Assembly: GCA_024516035.1 (NCBI GenBank)
Contig: CM044959.1
Span: forward strand, 22,038,741-22,102,740
Length of the DNA stretch: 64,000 bases
From: Bactericera cockerelli
Lineage: Eukaryota; Arthropoda; Insecta; Hemiptera; Triozidae
Reading direction: 5' to 3'
Shown here: in pieces, positions 1 through 12,654 of the stretch
How positions within the stretch are numbered: position 1 is the stretch's first letter
Layout: the number at the start of each line of letters is the position of its first letter
The notes under the pieces: generated by a model
What the model was told of the DNA's origin: nothing
The model's database searches: none
What the model saw: only the letters and a program-made list of their open reading frames with translations
Made by a program: the position numbers and the translations under genes

Positions 1-2544
1 AAACTGGAACAAGTGAATAGGGAGCCTAGAAACTTTTTCAAGAAGAGTAGAAATAAGAATCTTGTAGACTTTATTTTTTCAGAATTACTAATTTAAATTA
101 ATTTTTATCGTACGTAAAGGCAAAGACACTCAGAAGCGACATTAATTTCGACACATCGGTCATGACTTCCTGGAAACATTAACTCAAAGTAAATATTTGT
201 TCGACAGAGGCTTTCCATGTCTGAAATTTTTTGAGCACCCTGTTCCATTCGTCCAGACAATAACTTCAACGAGTTAAATTGAATATGTTAAAATAAAATC
301 AACCTTCATTGTTCAGGAACTTACACATAGATATGTTGCATTGTGTTGTGTTCTTTGCAAATATTATGGTGAACTTCCAATTTGCTTACAGATATAAAGG
401 AAAAGAGTCTCAATTAGTTTAAGAAAAAAACCTTGGAGAACGGAGGAGAGGATTAGTAAAAATAATAATAATGCTCATGATGCCGACCATATGGGGACAA
501 AAGAAATATCCAAGAAGAAAATAAAGAGAACAAGGTAAAAAAGAAAATAACAACGGATAGAAATATTTACCCTTATTTAGCCAGGTAAATCGGACGGCAT
601 TGAGTTCATCATGCACTCATTAGGTCTAATCATCACCAACCCTTTTCCAATGTTTACATAGGAAATAATAAACAATTCATAATAAATGGGGCAATGCAAA
701 GGAATTAAAGGAGTTAACGGTTGAATTGATGACCTCTAATGTAAACTGTACTGGTAGTTCATCGATTTTTTTTTTTTACATCTACAAGTAATGAGTATGT
801 TAATATGATTGAATGGTTTCTATATTCGCTTTAATTGTTGATTCTCTTTTCTTTAAGTTATTCAGTGGTTTCGAATTGCATGGTAAATATCTCAGCATCT
901 TGTTAGTGATCATTGATCAATTAATAATCATTGTGTTTTGAATGATCAATGTGTGCAACTTGTGCTCAATGAATATGTGGTTTTGTTGATACTTACTTCA
1001 CTGTTTAACACCTGTAAATTTTTACTGGTCTCTGAATCCTGTTCTTTCTATATTGTAGTTGATCATTCCTCCTCTTTTTATTACTTTTTCTTCCGTTTTA
1101 ATTTTTGAGTTTTGCATTTCAAGTGCAACGCTATTTGTATACACCTCCTGCTCTGGAGTCATTCAATTGTGTAACAATACATTCCAATTTTAATGATGGT
1201 CTGGCTGGTGGACGTTGTCAGCCTGGAGGAAGCTGTCTGGCTGGGGGGCGTGTCTGGCTGTAGTTTTCAGTTTTCCTGAACTTATAAAGAAAAAGCCCAT
1301 GTTCTCACTATGGTTGATCGCACATAAGAATATGTGGTTCAGGGGACGAGCCAAATAAATTTGGCTGGAGACCATTGATCCCCCCAGCTGTAGAGACGTG
1401 CTGGTTACATCAACAACAACTTCAATACGTGGCCCCGTTTTAATAGCGTTTGTTTTCTTAACGCAAGTTATCACATTTCTAGTGTCAACAATATGTACGA
1501 GTATGATCTTGAATTTAACTATAAATGATATACGTGTACATATATAATAACATGAGTACCTTTTCAATTAAACCCATTTACAAATGTACTAACTTGTATT
1601 TTTAGAATTTTGGATCTTGAGAAAAACGTACAGCATATTTATGTATGTATTTAGGAATAAATACTATGATAAGATTGATAAGTCTCGTTACTTTTGGTAA
1701 ATAAATAATCATTTTTTAGATGATCAGCTGTTGAACACCTTGTTTCATTTGTATTCTGATGGTTGAAGTTTTTAGAAGGGTAAGTGTATGTAGTCGAAAT
1801 CAATCACACAACAATTAGATTTCCATTTGTTCATTCATCTCAAATTAAGATTCTTTTGTATTATTACAGTCACTGTCAATTAAATATCTTGCTGTGGCGA
1901 GGGTGTCACAAAGGTGAAATCAAACTGGAGAAAGGGATATCAGATATCACTTGTCAATCTTTTCCAGGAGTTCTTTTGTTGGTTTGTTAGCTTATTGTTT
2001 GTCGTTTTCATTGCTAACACCTTGTATTAGTCTTACCACATTTTCTTCTCTCTCCATATTACGTAAAAACTTGATACACATTGCTTTGAACTCTACACCG
2101 AAATGTGTGGGAATCATAAGTAATATTGTTTTCTATGTCGCAAATATACCATAGCAGTTGGAAGTCTTCCTGTGAAAAAAGAACTAAACTAATTTTATTT
2201 TTTCTTATTGCATAGTTCGACATTCAAGTCTATTTCCATGTCAGAGGCGATCAGAAGAATAAATATACGATTATACGAGTATATGTATGTTACAATGCCT
2301 AACTTTTCCGAAAAGGCAAAAAATAATATAAGGTGTTATATTTATGTAATACTTTTTGAAATTGATGCCTTTAAAAGGTCTGGCTTTCAATTTTTTAAAA
2401 CTTCTGATGAAAAGCATTAAACATTGTTCTTTTCGATTATGAAAGACGTTGCTAATCCTCACTAACCTAACAGGGCGATTCTCTTTTAAAATTTGGCATT
2501 CAGTGAGTTTTATAGACTCTGTGTGTGTTAAAATTTCTATTTAA
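1..2544. other. No gene recognised; AT-rich noncoding DNA
   Basis: No domain or exon with paired splice signals was found. A minus-strand open frame of 125 codons covers about 1190-1567, where base composition is less AT-rich, but it resembles no family I know and lacks a convincing start. A hydrophobic minus-strand frame at 419-616 is probably chance. Near the right edge (about 2540-2580) A-rich runs begin that belong to the tail of the next repeat. Confidence 0.5.
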
Positions 2545-2742
2545 AAAAAAAATAAATAATAATATTAAAAAAAAAAATAATAGACTATTAAGTCCCATTA
2601 TTTCAGCAGTAAGCCCAAGACCTAATATTATTATGTGGTAAAAATTCCAAATGGGAGTATAACATGTCATGTCCTGACTGGGTTTCGAACCCGTGACCTC
2701 TGGATTACCAGACCGCCGCCTTTACCACTGAGCTACCGAACT
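2545..2742 (-). repeat. tRNA-derived SINE (family S1), minus strand
   Basis: Read on the minus strand, this starts with a tRNA-like head. An A-box-like TAGCTCAGTGG lies at 2725-2735 and a near-perfect B box GGTTCGAAACC at 2681-2691, about 35 bases apart, as in RNA polymerase III internal promoters. It is not a functional tRNA: the acceptor arms do not pair and the anticodon stem-loop is irregular. The body then runs to a (TTA)/poly-T-rich end, which appears on the plus strand as the A/T runs at 2540-2585. A short core at 2589-2600 (gtcccattat on the plus strand) recurs at about 42.3 kb and 23.8 kb. No clear target-site duplication was found, so the outer limits are approximate. Confidence 0.6.
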
Positions 2743-3828
2743 TTTAATTTTCATTTCCTCTAAACAAGAAGCTCGTAAATTAGCGAAATCATAATGAAAC
2801 ACGATGTCTCCACTCAGAGTGGATATTGGCAGAGCCATAAATTAATAGAAAATTGTTTTCTGCCATTACTGATATATAATTTTTTTCACGGAGAAAATGT
2901 TGCAGGCTAATGAATTTGCGGAAAGATTTTAGCGCGGTTTTGTTTTTTTGCGTCTAGTGCGGCGTTAAGTGGGGACAAGACAAATGTGACTCAATCTGTG
3001 ACAGCTTCATGTTATCGTGAAGTTATGGGCCTCTTCAGTAGCATTCAGGAGCTAAGGAGGTTGTCAACGTAACAGCAATGGACAAAACAGTTCCCGTTAG
3101 AAGTCAAAGGCAGCAATATCAAGCATAAAAAATCATGTCGCTCCAATATTAGCTACTTCAAGTAGGTAGTAACAGTAGCATTGAACAGGCGAGTAGGGGC
3201 TTACTTTCTTATCATGTTCACTTCGCCTGAATGTATTCAATTTTCATACCACATACCCTTAAAGTGTTGGTTGGCCGAGGATATGAATAAGATTTTTGTT
3301 TCTTCTCACAAATAAACTCACAACTCTACGGAACATCCCGATCTGCTAATACGCTGATGTGTCCGCGTTCGGGTACTCTCAGAGTTGAGTTTTAGGCAAT
3401 ATTATTTCCACTGAGCAGTTAATCCAGTAACGATGGATGGTACGAACCTTCTGCATGTAAGGTAACCGGTGGTGACAGAATTGAAGAAATTGAACTTTTA
3501 ATATAATATATTCATTGTTACCTATTTAAAAACTCATTCTTGTGTGATAGCCATGCATTGAATGAAAAAGAGACCGCACTACAAAGATGTAGTGAAATAC
3601 AATCATCATAGAGTAGTTTAAATTGGCAAATGATTCCGATAAGGTGGAAAGACAACATCTCAAAGAGATAAAACTTTATGTTACCTTGTTTATATCAATT
3701 GCTTCAAACTAGATACCAAACAACTTAGCTCGTTCTACGGAGCTGCTCTTTTCTTAAACTTAAACATAGGGTATAGGGTATAAATGGTCAAGTTATACCT
3801 ATGTTTAGCTGTTAAAAATGAGTAGGGG
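2743..3828. other. No gene recognised
   Basis: This is AT-rich sequence between two repeats. A slightly GC-richer segment near 2930-3110 shows no ORF with splice support. Nothing else is distinguishable. Confidence 0.5.
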
Positions 3829-4261
3829 AAGGCTGGGCAAATTCAACAGGGAGGGTAAATGGAACCATGAAAATAACTCCTTTTTAAAAGCTACCTACAG
3901 ACTCGCGTTAATGTGTGGCAAATTGGCAATACTCGGCTACCATGTGACTTTTGTTTTGATTTTTTTTTATTCTATTGGATTTTGATTTAACAAATTATTT
4001 TTTAAACACTGTTTTCATCATAGTATGATGTTTTTTGGGCTCTTCACTTACTTATTTTGTGTTTTTTTTCTGGTTAGTTTTTTTTTTAAACTTAAATAAA
4101 ATTATATTTTAGTGTATTGCTCTTCTTATTCATTTGCTTCTTCATAAAGAAATTACCATGCTGCATAGCGGGTATATAATAAAAAACGCTTGCATACGAG
4201 TCTGCAACCATTGGGACATTTTCATCTTTACTATTCAAGGTCTAAAACTTAACTGATCAAA

Positions 4262-4379
4262 TTTCGTATTGTGCGCATGACACATACTTTTTCTCTTCTC
4301 TCTTTTTATAATTTAATATTTCGTTATTGTGCGCATGACACATACTTTTTCTCTTCTCTCTTTTTATAATTTAATATTT
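4262..4379 (+). repeat. Tandem duplication, about 58-bp unit, two copies
   Basis: A block beginning near attgtgcgcatgacac (4269) is repeated at 4327 with an offset of 58 bases. The two copies look identical through the CT-rich and AT-rich core and differ by one base at the junction. It is followed directly by a shorter tandem array, so this is a replication-slippage hotspot. Confidence 0.85.
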
Positions 4380-4432
4380 CGTTACATAATTTCGTTACAT
4401 AATTTCGTCACATAATTTCGTTACATAATTTT
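4377..4432 (+). repeat. 13-bp tandem array, about four copies
   Basis: The unit gttacataatttc is repeated about four times. One copy carries gtcacat instead of gttacat, and the final copy degrades. Confidence 0.85.
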
Positions 4433-4711
4433 GGTTATGTGCCAGAGCAAAGACATGAAAATGTCAAAATGATCGGTTGTTCAATTTGCCACAGGCACAT
4501 GAAGGCTGTGCTAAAATTCTAAATGTAAGAAAAATATGTTCCATAGCTAGTTAGAATCTAAAGTTGTCGTCTTCTTTGTTCAACAGGACACCACAAATTA
4601 ATGGTGGAAACTCACAAAAAAAATCTCATTATGAAACCACGTTCAAATATTATAATTCTTAGTAAAAGCATAAAATTCAGTTTTCTTAACGTGTTCAATT
4701 TGCCCATCCTT

Positions 4712-5136
4712 GCACTAATAGTTAACATCTCGATAATGTAGGTAAAAAATGTGCTTTACAAGGTAAGTACCTACCTGCTATGCTATTTGATTTCAATAAA
4801 ATGAAGATGCCAATTCAAAGATTAACTCGTGATTATAAGTTTTTATGAGTTGGCATACCTATTATCTATTGACAGGAAATATAGCCTAGTGATAGAAAAT
4901 TGATGATAAGACTATTTTGATTATAATTTTAATTATATTTCTTTTACCTATAGATTCCTACGGATGTGATTGTTTAATTAATTATTTTTATTAATTGATA
5001 GTTTATCTCGAGTTAAGGACTTATTTGTCACATTAAAATTTCTCTCATTTTCTGTGTCTTCAGAAAATAGTTGATTTTTTCAACTTCACAATCAAGTAAG
5101 AGCATCAAAAAATCTCATTTGTCAGAATGTGCTGTT
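4712..5136. other. No gene recognised
   Basis: Very AT-rich. A gtaagt splice-donor-like site occurs at about 4765 after ttacaag, without a credible partner exon. Confidence 0.5.
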
Positions 5137-5425
5137 ATGAACTCTCAGGTTAGAGCGCGCGATTAACTCAGTTCTTAAGCACTCGCTTGCCATGCGGAAG
5201 GTCAAAAATTTGTATTATTAATTTGGTTACAATTGTTTGTAAGGAATACCTTCCGGTGCGCTCGTATTGACCCAGCACCTAAATGGGAAGTACGAGTATT
5301 GTGTCACTTCTCACCCATCGGGCAGGCTACAACACAGACCTCAAGCGTCTACAGTAGCTCCTGTTTCATGTCTACGAAATAAAAAAGACTGTGAAACACT
5401 CATAAAAAAAAGAAAGGTTCTGTTC
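5137..5425 (+). repeat. Degenerate tRNA-derived SINE-like element
   Basis: The left part reads like a decayed tRNA head: ctctcaggttagagcgcgcg and then ctcagttcttaagcactcg, each resembling an A box and D-arm, followed by catgcggaaggtc. The expected B box is degraded. The right part is a less AT-rich body that ends in an A-rich run near 5380-5415. No target-site duplication was seen. It shares no long match with the other SINEs in this window, so if real it is a separate family. Confidence 0.35.
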
Positions 5426-7914
5426 AGTTCATCATAAGAGTATATCAGCAAAATTGAACAATTGAGCAAAATTGAACAGTGACTCCAATGGGGTCGGCTG
5501 AGATGTTATGTTACTGTCGTGAAGAGGGCGGTACACCCTCACCTCCGGCTTTACCTACGACGCTACAACACCACAAGTACAATAGGACATGAAGTAGTCT
5601 TTTGAAAAGTACATAATATGACATAACAAAAAACAAGCACGGTGAAAAATTTGAAATAGTTTGGATTTTCTGAAGTAAAGCCAAGGATTGAAGTTCTGAT
5701 ACTATCAAACATATGGACATATTATCATACACAAAGATGGAGCCCTGACATTCAATATGGGCACCCAAGGGCAAGGATTCATCATTTCAGTGTCCCAGGA
5801 GGATTCCACTCATAGAAAGCCAGCTGCTTCAGCCTGAGCAAGGCAACACAGCCACTACCGCCCAACACCCAAGTACCAAAGAGTAATCGTATGGAACTCG
5901 CAGCGTTTGATTTATGCGATACATTAACACGTTAGCTCCCACTGGTCCCCTCCCTCCCCTCTTCTAGGTCAGTAATTATCGCAGTGCCCGGAACATGAAT
6001 TATGATATCACAAGTGAGTTATTGCGCTTATGTTATCATTGTCATGCAATGTCTTGGGCGCGGGCAGGGTCCAAGTCAAAGCGTTGCGAGAAGACAACAC
6101 AACGAGGAATTTATTTATGATGGAATACGAATAATACGATTCGAAAATGATGTTCTCGAATCAACCAAAATTTGACCTTGTACTACAAAGGATTTTTGTT
6201 GTTGTTTTTGAACATCAAAGCTATCCTAGTTGAAATTAGCCTGAATATATAAAATGTTATTTTTAATTTTATATTGAAAATGCATGCAACTTCTTTGTAG
6301 ACATACAGTTAGACTCGAGTCCAATCCCCTGAATCTGGATTCCTTCAATCCATGCACTTGGCTAGCAGGACTGTTTTTAAAGCTTTACTTTTAATAAATA
6401 TAAAATTTCTCTGATTGCTATTTATCTTACTCTCCATATTCCCTTTTAAAAGAATTTTGGATCCTATGCCTCAAATATTCCAAATGTTAAACAATTTAGG
6501 TTTAAAAAGACAGTAAACACCATTAAGGAATGGCACTTAAAATTGCTTCAAGAAAATATAAATAGTATATTAAAGGTTGCATGAACATAATAAAGTAAAC
6601 AAAACATTTCGTAACAATGAACAGAACCCATACATAATGCACAAAGAGGCAAGAAACCCACTAGAAGAAATTGATAATGAGGATCCCAAGACCTTGATGC
6701 AATGAAACCCTACACAAGTTTCTTCTTTCTAAACTGAAGATGCATGATATAAAAACCAGATTACTTCTTCTCTGTCATAGGATCCTAATACAAAATAACA
6801 TAAACCTGGAAGATAATGAGCTCATCTTCAACCCTTTACTTCTGGAGAAGACTCAAGATTCGGGAATACCCTCTTTACAATCTAATTTCTTGATGTTACG
6901 AAAATCATTTAGGCATAAAGAATTGAGAAAGAAAGAAATAACAAAGAAATGTGAGTAATGAATGAGCTAAGACAAACAAGAAACTAACTAGTGTGTCTTT
7001 GAGAATGTCTAAAGGCTATGAAAGAGATAGAAAGACCGGAATTAAAAGAGACTCAGAAAGACTTAGTAACTATTGATAACTTAAATAAATCCCTCAAAAA
7101 CATAGATAGCTGAGATGATCATCATGTGGTGTATCAGTATAGTCTTCTTCATCTACCTACAGGATAATTCTTTATAAGAAGTCCCTACTTTCCTTCAGTT
7201 AGTAATCTTGCTATTAGAGACCTTCTTATTCTAGTTACTATATCTAGACATGAACTCCTAATATCAAGAGGACCCAAAATGCGTAGGGTGAAATGATAGG
7301 GACTAAGTGAGATTTAAATTACCGACACTCCTCTACCCAGTGGTTTGGGATTCTTTTAGGCTTGGTTAACTTTTTCTTGATAGGTTTCCGGGATATGTCC
7401 TCTTTTAATAGAGCTATGGAATTTTTGTGTGAATAAGAAGGTCTCAATATTCTATCTTAGAGGTTCCAATTTTATTTGTTGGTTCTAACTTTCTGGACTT
7501 TATTGCTCTATTTTTGTACAGAATAAACTGAAATATAAAGTTTAATACACCACCTCCAATCTACTATGCTAATGAACCTACCTTGACTTTGGTTTTTTTT
7601 TTTATAGATAGTCTTAATTTGAATTTTAACTTGCTACCACCTACTACTCTTTTGGATGTACCTCGTTTGTCAAAACAACATTTCAAAGGTATTACGTTTA
7701 ATTTGACTTCTTACATATATTCACTTTGTTGATCAAACACAAACAAAACCGTATGGAATTTTTTCCATACACCTATCGACTGATAACGGGAGATGCCTCA
7801 TGAATGGAAACATCATGGAAACTATACTTATACAATGTTAAGGATGGTCATAGATAAGATAATTTTTATTAAAATTATACGTACAGCTTTAGAAGCCAAT
7901 ACATTGTTTGTTAT
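5426..7914. other. No gene recognised; possible decayed repeat
   Basis: A GC-richer stretch at 5800-6080 has no supported ORF. From about 6400 to 7600 the sequence has short open stretches broken by many stops, as in an old decayed transposable element, but no diagnostic motif was found. The longest frame (6740-6958, 72 codons) has no recognisable domain. Confidence 0.4.
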
Positions 7915-7923
7915 TGTAAATAG

Positions 7924-8085
7924 ACCGACCTCAGTAGCGTGATCGATAAGGCGGCAGACTTGTAACCTGGAGGTCGGTGGTTCAGGTCCCGGTTTCAGCG
8001 TAGATTTAGTAAAGCGGGTTTGAGTAGTTGTGATGTCACGAAGGTGATTAACACAAATATGATAACTTTTTTTTTTTTTTTTTTT
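7924..8085 (+). repeat. tRNA-derived SINE (family S2) with poly-T tail, copy 1
   Basis: The head carries an A-box-like TAGCGTGATCGATAAGG (7935-7951) and a B box GGTTCAGGTCC (7979-7989). The body runs through gtagatttagtaaagcg to gataac and then a run of about 18 T. The insertion is flanked by a 9-base direct repeat tgtaaatag, at 7915-7923 and 8086-8094, which looks like a target-site duplication. A second copy of the same sequence lies on the minus strand at 35.9-36.1 kb. A tail of T instead of A is unusual for animal SINEs. Short T-ended SINEs are known in plants (Au family). The head could also be read as a tRNA pseudogene, but the shared 3' body and the direct repeats favour a SINE. Confidence 0.8.
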
Positions 8086-8094
8086 TGTAAATAG
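8086..8094 (+). repeat. Right target-site duplication of the S2 SINE
   Basis: tgtaaatag here matches 7915-7923 exactly, bracketing the SINE. Confidence 0.7.
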
Positions 8095-8202
8095 CAAGTG
8101 AGTAGGTGGATGCACACTGGATGTTGTAAGCTTTTTGTAAGAGCCGATTCTTTACTATAAATATCAAAATTAATATTAGGATTCACATTGAAGGATCCTA
8201 AA

Positions 8203-8619
8203 CAGGGCTTCCATAAAGTCTCACCCAGGCCTGGGTTTCTCAAAAACGACTCAAAATATCAAAAAACACAAAACCCGTATTCTTAAATTTTTAGGGGAAT
8301 TAAGTTTCAGCAAAAAAGTAAAAAAAGTTGCTTTCACGGCCCCAGTCAGGCTGGGCAACTGGGCATGGACCAACTTTAAAATCTCAAATAGAATGGTATA
8401 TCGTGTAGCATATTGTTTTAAAGGTCTCTATACCACACGATCATTCCATTTAAGATTTTAAAGTTGGTCCATGCCCAGCCTGACTGGAGCCGTGAAGCAA
8501 ATTTATTTTGTTGAAAATTAATCCCCCAAAAATTAAGGGAATACGGGCTTTTGTGTTTTTTGATATTTCGAGTCGTTTTCGAGAAACCCAGGCCAGGGTG
8601 AGACTTTATGGATGCCCTG
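8203..8619. mobile_element. Foldback/MITE-like element with about 200-bp inverted arms
   Basis: The two halves are long imperfect inverted repeats. The left end CAGGGCTTCCATAAAGTC (8203) matches the reverse complement of the right end (CAGGGCATCCATAAAGTC, ending 8619). The match continues with small indels for about 190-200 bases per arm, through the shared ccagtcaggctggg and ggaccaactttaaaatct blocks. The loop is short, around 8395-8425. CAGGG termini next to TA are typical of nonautonomous mariner/Tc-like elements; the right flank is TA and the left is AA. No ORF is present. The arms have diverged, with indels such as an extra caactgggc in the left arm, so it is not a recent insertion. Confidence 0.8.
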
Positions 8620-11600
8620 TATACAAATAAAGAGCCATATCTATATCACGCCAAATCAAAATAGTCTGATATACAAGAATGATTTCACAATGAACTTGAA
8701 ATTCCATATCTTTAATGTGAATGATGTTCATATTTATAAATATAAATGAATATTCACACAAACTAGGTATGTTGATTTACCTTCAGTTCCAAGAAAATGA
8801 TTTTTCAACAAGATTGGTCAATAAATCTCTTAATTTTCAATATTTGTCTTGATGCGTTTTGAAATATTTAGATTCAATTAGAATTTTGATGTTAGCCATT
8901 TAAACAGAAAAAGCGTCCCAAAGAACCGATTAATTAACTGGACAAACTGAGGCTCATTTAGTTTTTCCTTTGTTTTAGATATGGTGTTGTGGATTTTTTA
9001 TTTAAATTTTGGCATTTTACAGGACTTGAAAAAAATAAAACGGACTCACACATTTGAGTTAATTCTTGAAAAAATTCCTCATCATAAGAAAATAAAGAAA
9101 AAATACTTCTGAATTCAGTGCAACAGAGATCTGATCTTAGGAATGTCGATCGATTTCATTTTGTCGTTTTGAAAGATGTGCATCACTACATATCACTTCT
9201 CGCCCACATTCCATAGGAAAAATTTAGAGTTTTGTTGATGACGTCATAACTGATTGTCAAAGGGACACGGAACTAATAAGTCACATGAGGTGATAGGGGT
9301 CACGACCAACACTCAAAGGCCAGACAACATAATGGAAATTAACCTCGTACTCCATGCACATTAGCTAACAACGCATGTAGGCATTGTCTTATCACTCGTT
9401 GCGTTCTTTGATAATAAATAATTGTTACGTTAGCTAAAACAATGCCAGATATACAGAAGCAATTGGCAGTGCATATGATTTGAAAACAATTTCGTTTAGA
9501 GTTAAAATTACTAGCGGGCGGACTCCAACACCTCCTTTTTCATACCAACTGCGCTGATTTTGTAATTTAGTCGGTATTCACTAAATGCACTTCTATCTAA
9601 AAACCGGTATTTAGGAACTGCTCCGACTGATAAATAATATATATATATCAACTTTTTTTTTCATTACTAACAGCAAATTCTGGTAACTTGATTGCCTAAT
9701 AGGCAAAAATTCAATACGATGATGAATCGGTATAAATGGAAATGAGAAAGGAGCTACTTTACTGTTGTGTCATACGTCGAACAAAAGGTAAATATCATAA
9801 ATGAGTTGTTCAGAAATGAAGAAATGATGCAAAGTGAACCATTTAAATTTTATTTCTTGAAAGGTGATGGTAAGGATCTTAGTTTTTAGAAGTGATGAAC
9901 AGCTATTGGTTCCAATGTCTTTTCCAAATACTCTCCCAAACATGCATTGACAAATTATCTCAATCAACCCAAGTTTAGGAACCGTGGGAAACAAGAGCTG
10001 GCAGATCCATTAGACTCTGAAGAGGCTATTCGTCTCCCAGTTTGGTCGCATTTTATTTCTCCAAATTTTTTACGCAGGATTCCATTAGAAAGATTTAATA
10101 GTACAAAAAAATCAGCTATAAACTAGAGGAAAACTTCAAAGTAGAGAATGAACTATTTCTTTCACGAAACACAAAACACAAGAGACACTAATGTCCTGGA
10201 TGTGCCTATGTATCATAGATCCAAGATAAAACACAAGAAGAAGTATGGGAATAAAAACGCACAACGCACCTACAAAAACAATCCAGCTAATAAAATTGTC
10301 ATAAAAGACCGTGAAACTTATTTAGAAACAACCACGTTACAAAATCAGCTATATTTAAAAGAAGATAAAAAGCCCAAATAAAGGATAATTTCATGGAGAT
10401 GATATCATAGTTGAAACTAGAATAAGGATCTTGTTACAATTCAATGATGACCAAACATTTTAAAGATTAAAAAAAAATAATCCATTTTGACATCACTTCC
10501 CCGACAGATATATCATGATAAACCTACAAAGTACACCAACTATAGGTAAAGTGATTGTAACTACATTCTGGGACATCTATCCAATCGCAGGGGATTTTCT
10601 GCTGAAAAAGTGCCAAGGATGCACTCTACATTGCCTTTTTCAACTGCCCAAGAAATCCGCTGGAATAAATGGAATTTGCCAGTTAATTATTGCACAAATC
10701 ACGAATGCAATGTTGAATACTATACTGAGACCTTTAATATCATATTATACGATTATTTTTTATGATATTTGTCTAATTGTTTGTTCAACATTTTAGGTAC
10801 CAAAATTACCTTACTTATTACACTAAGCTTGTTATTTATAAAGTATTTTTAAGAGGTGAAGCACAGTTCCTCCAATATAGACTAAGTCTACTTACATTCT
10901 ACGAACCCCTCATTCACTCAAGAGTTAGGTACCAGTACCAAAAGATCTCCAGATTATCGAATTTATACCTCAGGAAAACTGATTCGTCCCATAAAAAAAC
11001 AAGACGTTCTGAAATATCATGTGTGGCGAAGGCCTAGGTCATTAGTATGATTATGATACCAGCTCATGATATGAAAAATGATAAAGTCTTTCAGATGTTA
11101 ATCAGTTTGAGTCCACTGGGATTCTGTGAAGACATAAATGCCATGAAAAATGTGTAGCGGCCCTTCAAGTTGTAGAAATAGAACGTGTAAGGACAGACAT
11201 GACTTCAAGATTTTTAGGTTTATATACACTTCTACACATATGAGTCCTCCTAGTTACCCTTAAAATAAATTTACCAAAAATAATGTAGGTACATCATTTT
11301 TATATTAATAAAAATCGATCCAGATATTTCGTTAGAATCTTTTGGGTCGTTATCAAGATTTACGTGTTACATTCCATTGAAAAAATTGCAAAATTGCATC
11401 GATGGCACGTTAAGAGGAAAGAAGTTTAAAGACATACTCAGTTAAATCTTTATTTTAAAATCTTTTGATTTTCCTAGTATACCTAATGATCTCAATTTTA
11501 ACAAGCCCATAATAATAAACAACAACAATAATAAAAAGAAAAAAGATTAAATAAACGGTACATTGAGGATTGTTTTTCATTATTTCCTTGAGTTGCAGTG

Positions 11601-12654
11601 ATTCTATGTAAAAACAGAGGACGAATGACTGAGGCTAAAATGCACTTGTGAAGACAAAGAGAGACAATAAACCTGGAAAAACGTCTCAAGTAGTGTCAAT
11701 GCTAGGAACCAGTTAGTCTGAGCCAACAGTATAACAGAGTAATTGTAATATTCTTTTTAATTGAATAGTTCGATTGCAAACTAAAACTCAAGACCAATGA
11801 ATAATAGAACTGGAAGGATGAAGTAAGTATCATTTTGTTTGGATCCATGATTGTAAGTGTAATATTTGTAGTTTTAACAATAATCAGGAACAAAATATTA
11901 TACATGGACTCGGACTTAACTAATGAAATTGTCGAGAAACATTCTGATGCACTTTATCAATCAACTTTTACCAAAAAGTTCGAGTAAGCAACAGTAGGTC
12001 TCCTCTGATTTTTCTTCACATAGCTCTGTCCATTCTTGACCTTCTTGCAAAGTCAATCCGTGACATCTTTTCCAATGTAGGTTTATATAGAAATAATAGA
12101 ATTCATATTTGACTTTGAAGTGAATCATGTGAGTCTTTTGTTCGAAGTCGACTTTCATTGAAGCACCATCCAACATCTGTCTTTCATTCTCTTATCGCAA
12201 GATACTGTCTAATAAACACGCAATTATCATTATCATTAATTATGACCGCTTCGTCATATCCGATGATAAGTCTGTGGACATCATGTGCATTCATCACTGC
12301 AACGAATATTTTACAATTTAATGTCCATCTGGGAGAGATTGCAATCGGACGTTCATTCTAACCTCGGTGCGAGATTTGCATTTCAATCAGGATATGGCGC
12401 TCTGGCAAAAAAATAAATGATAATAATTATTTTATAAGATCTTTTTGTACAGCACCAATGCCGACGGTTGCATACTGGACCTAGGTAACTAGTTTTTTTT
12501 CTGGAATCATTTTATTTATTTTAATTCTCATGTTGTCAACGTTGAATACTGCGTCGTGGACATTGCGAGTTTTCTTCAATCTACGAACAATTTTTTGGAC
12601 ACATTCATCTTTCAATTTCTTTTTGTGGTGAAATGGCACCTACAAATCCAACAT
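8620..12654. other. No gene recognised; one possible transposase relic
   Basis: AT-rich DNA with several open frames of 60-90 codons at 10148-10381, 10515-10796 and 10777-11037. The second includes a short stretch that looks like mariner transposase (see findings), but no catalytic acidic triad is identifiable. An (AT)n run lies near 9640. Minus-strand frames at 11498-12176 are low complexity and look like chance. Confidence 0.4.

Larger units (their letters stand above)
3829..4711. mobile_element. Possible nonautonomous DNA transposon with about 20-bp inverted ends
   Basis: The left end AAGGCTGGGCAAATTCAACA (3829-3848) and the reverse complement of the right end (4692-4711, AAGGATGGGCAAATTGAACA) match at 18 of 20 bases in inverted orientation. 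That spans 883 bp. A further copy of the inner motif, tggcaaattgaacaa in reverse complement, lies subterminally near 4475-4490, and a related end motif (ctgggcaaattcaac) occurs alone at about 26.03 kb. The interior has no ORF and contains the tandem repeats listed separately. I could not find a clean target-site duplication, so two unrelated copies of a dispersed motif remain an alternative. Confidence 0.4.

Noticed and set aside
1190..1567. 125-codon minus frame as a gene
   Set aside because: No domain, no splice context, and its ends run into low-complexity AT-rich sequence. Kept only as a remark.
2672..2742. Functional tRNA gene on the minus strand
   Set aside because: The promoter boxes are good, but the acceptor stem does not pair and the anticodon arm is irregular. 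It is the head of a SINE.
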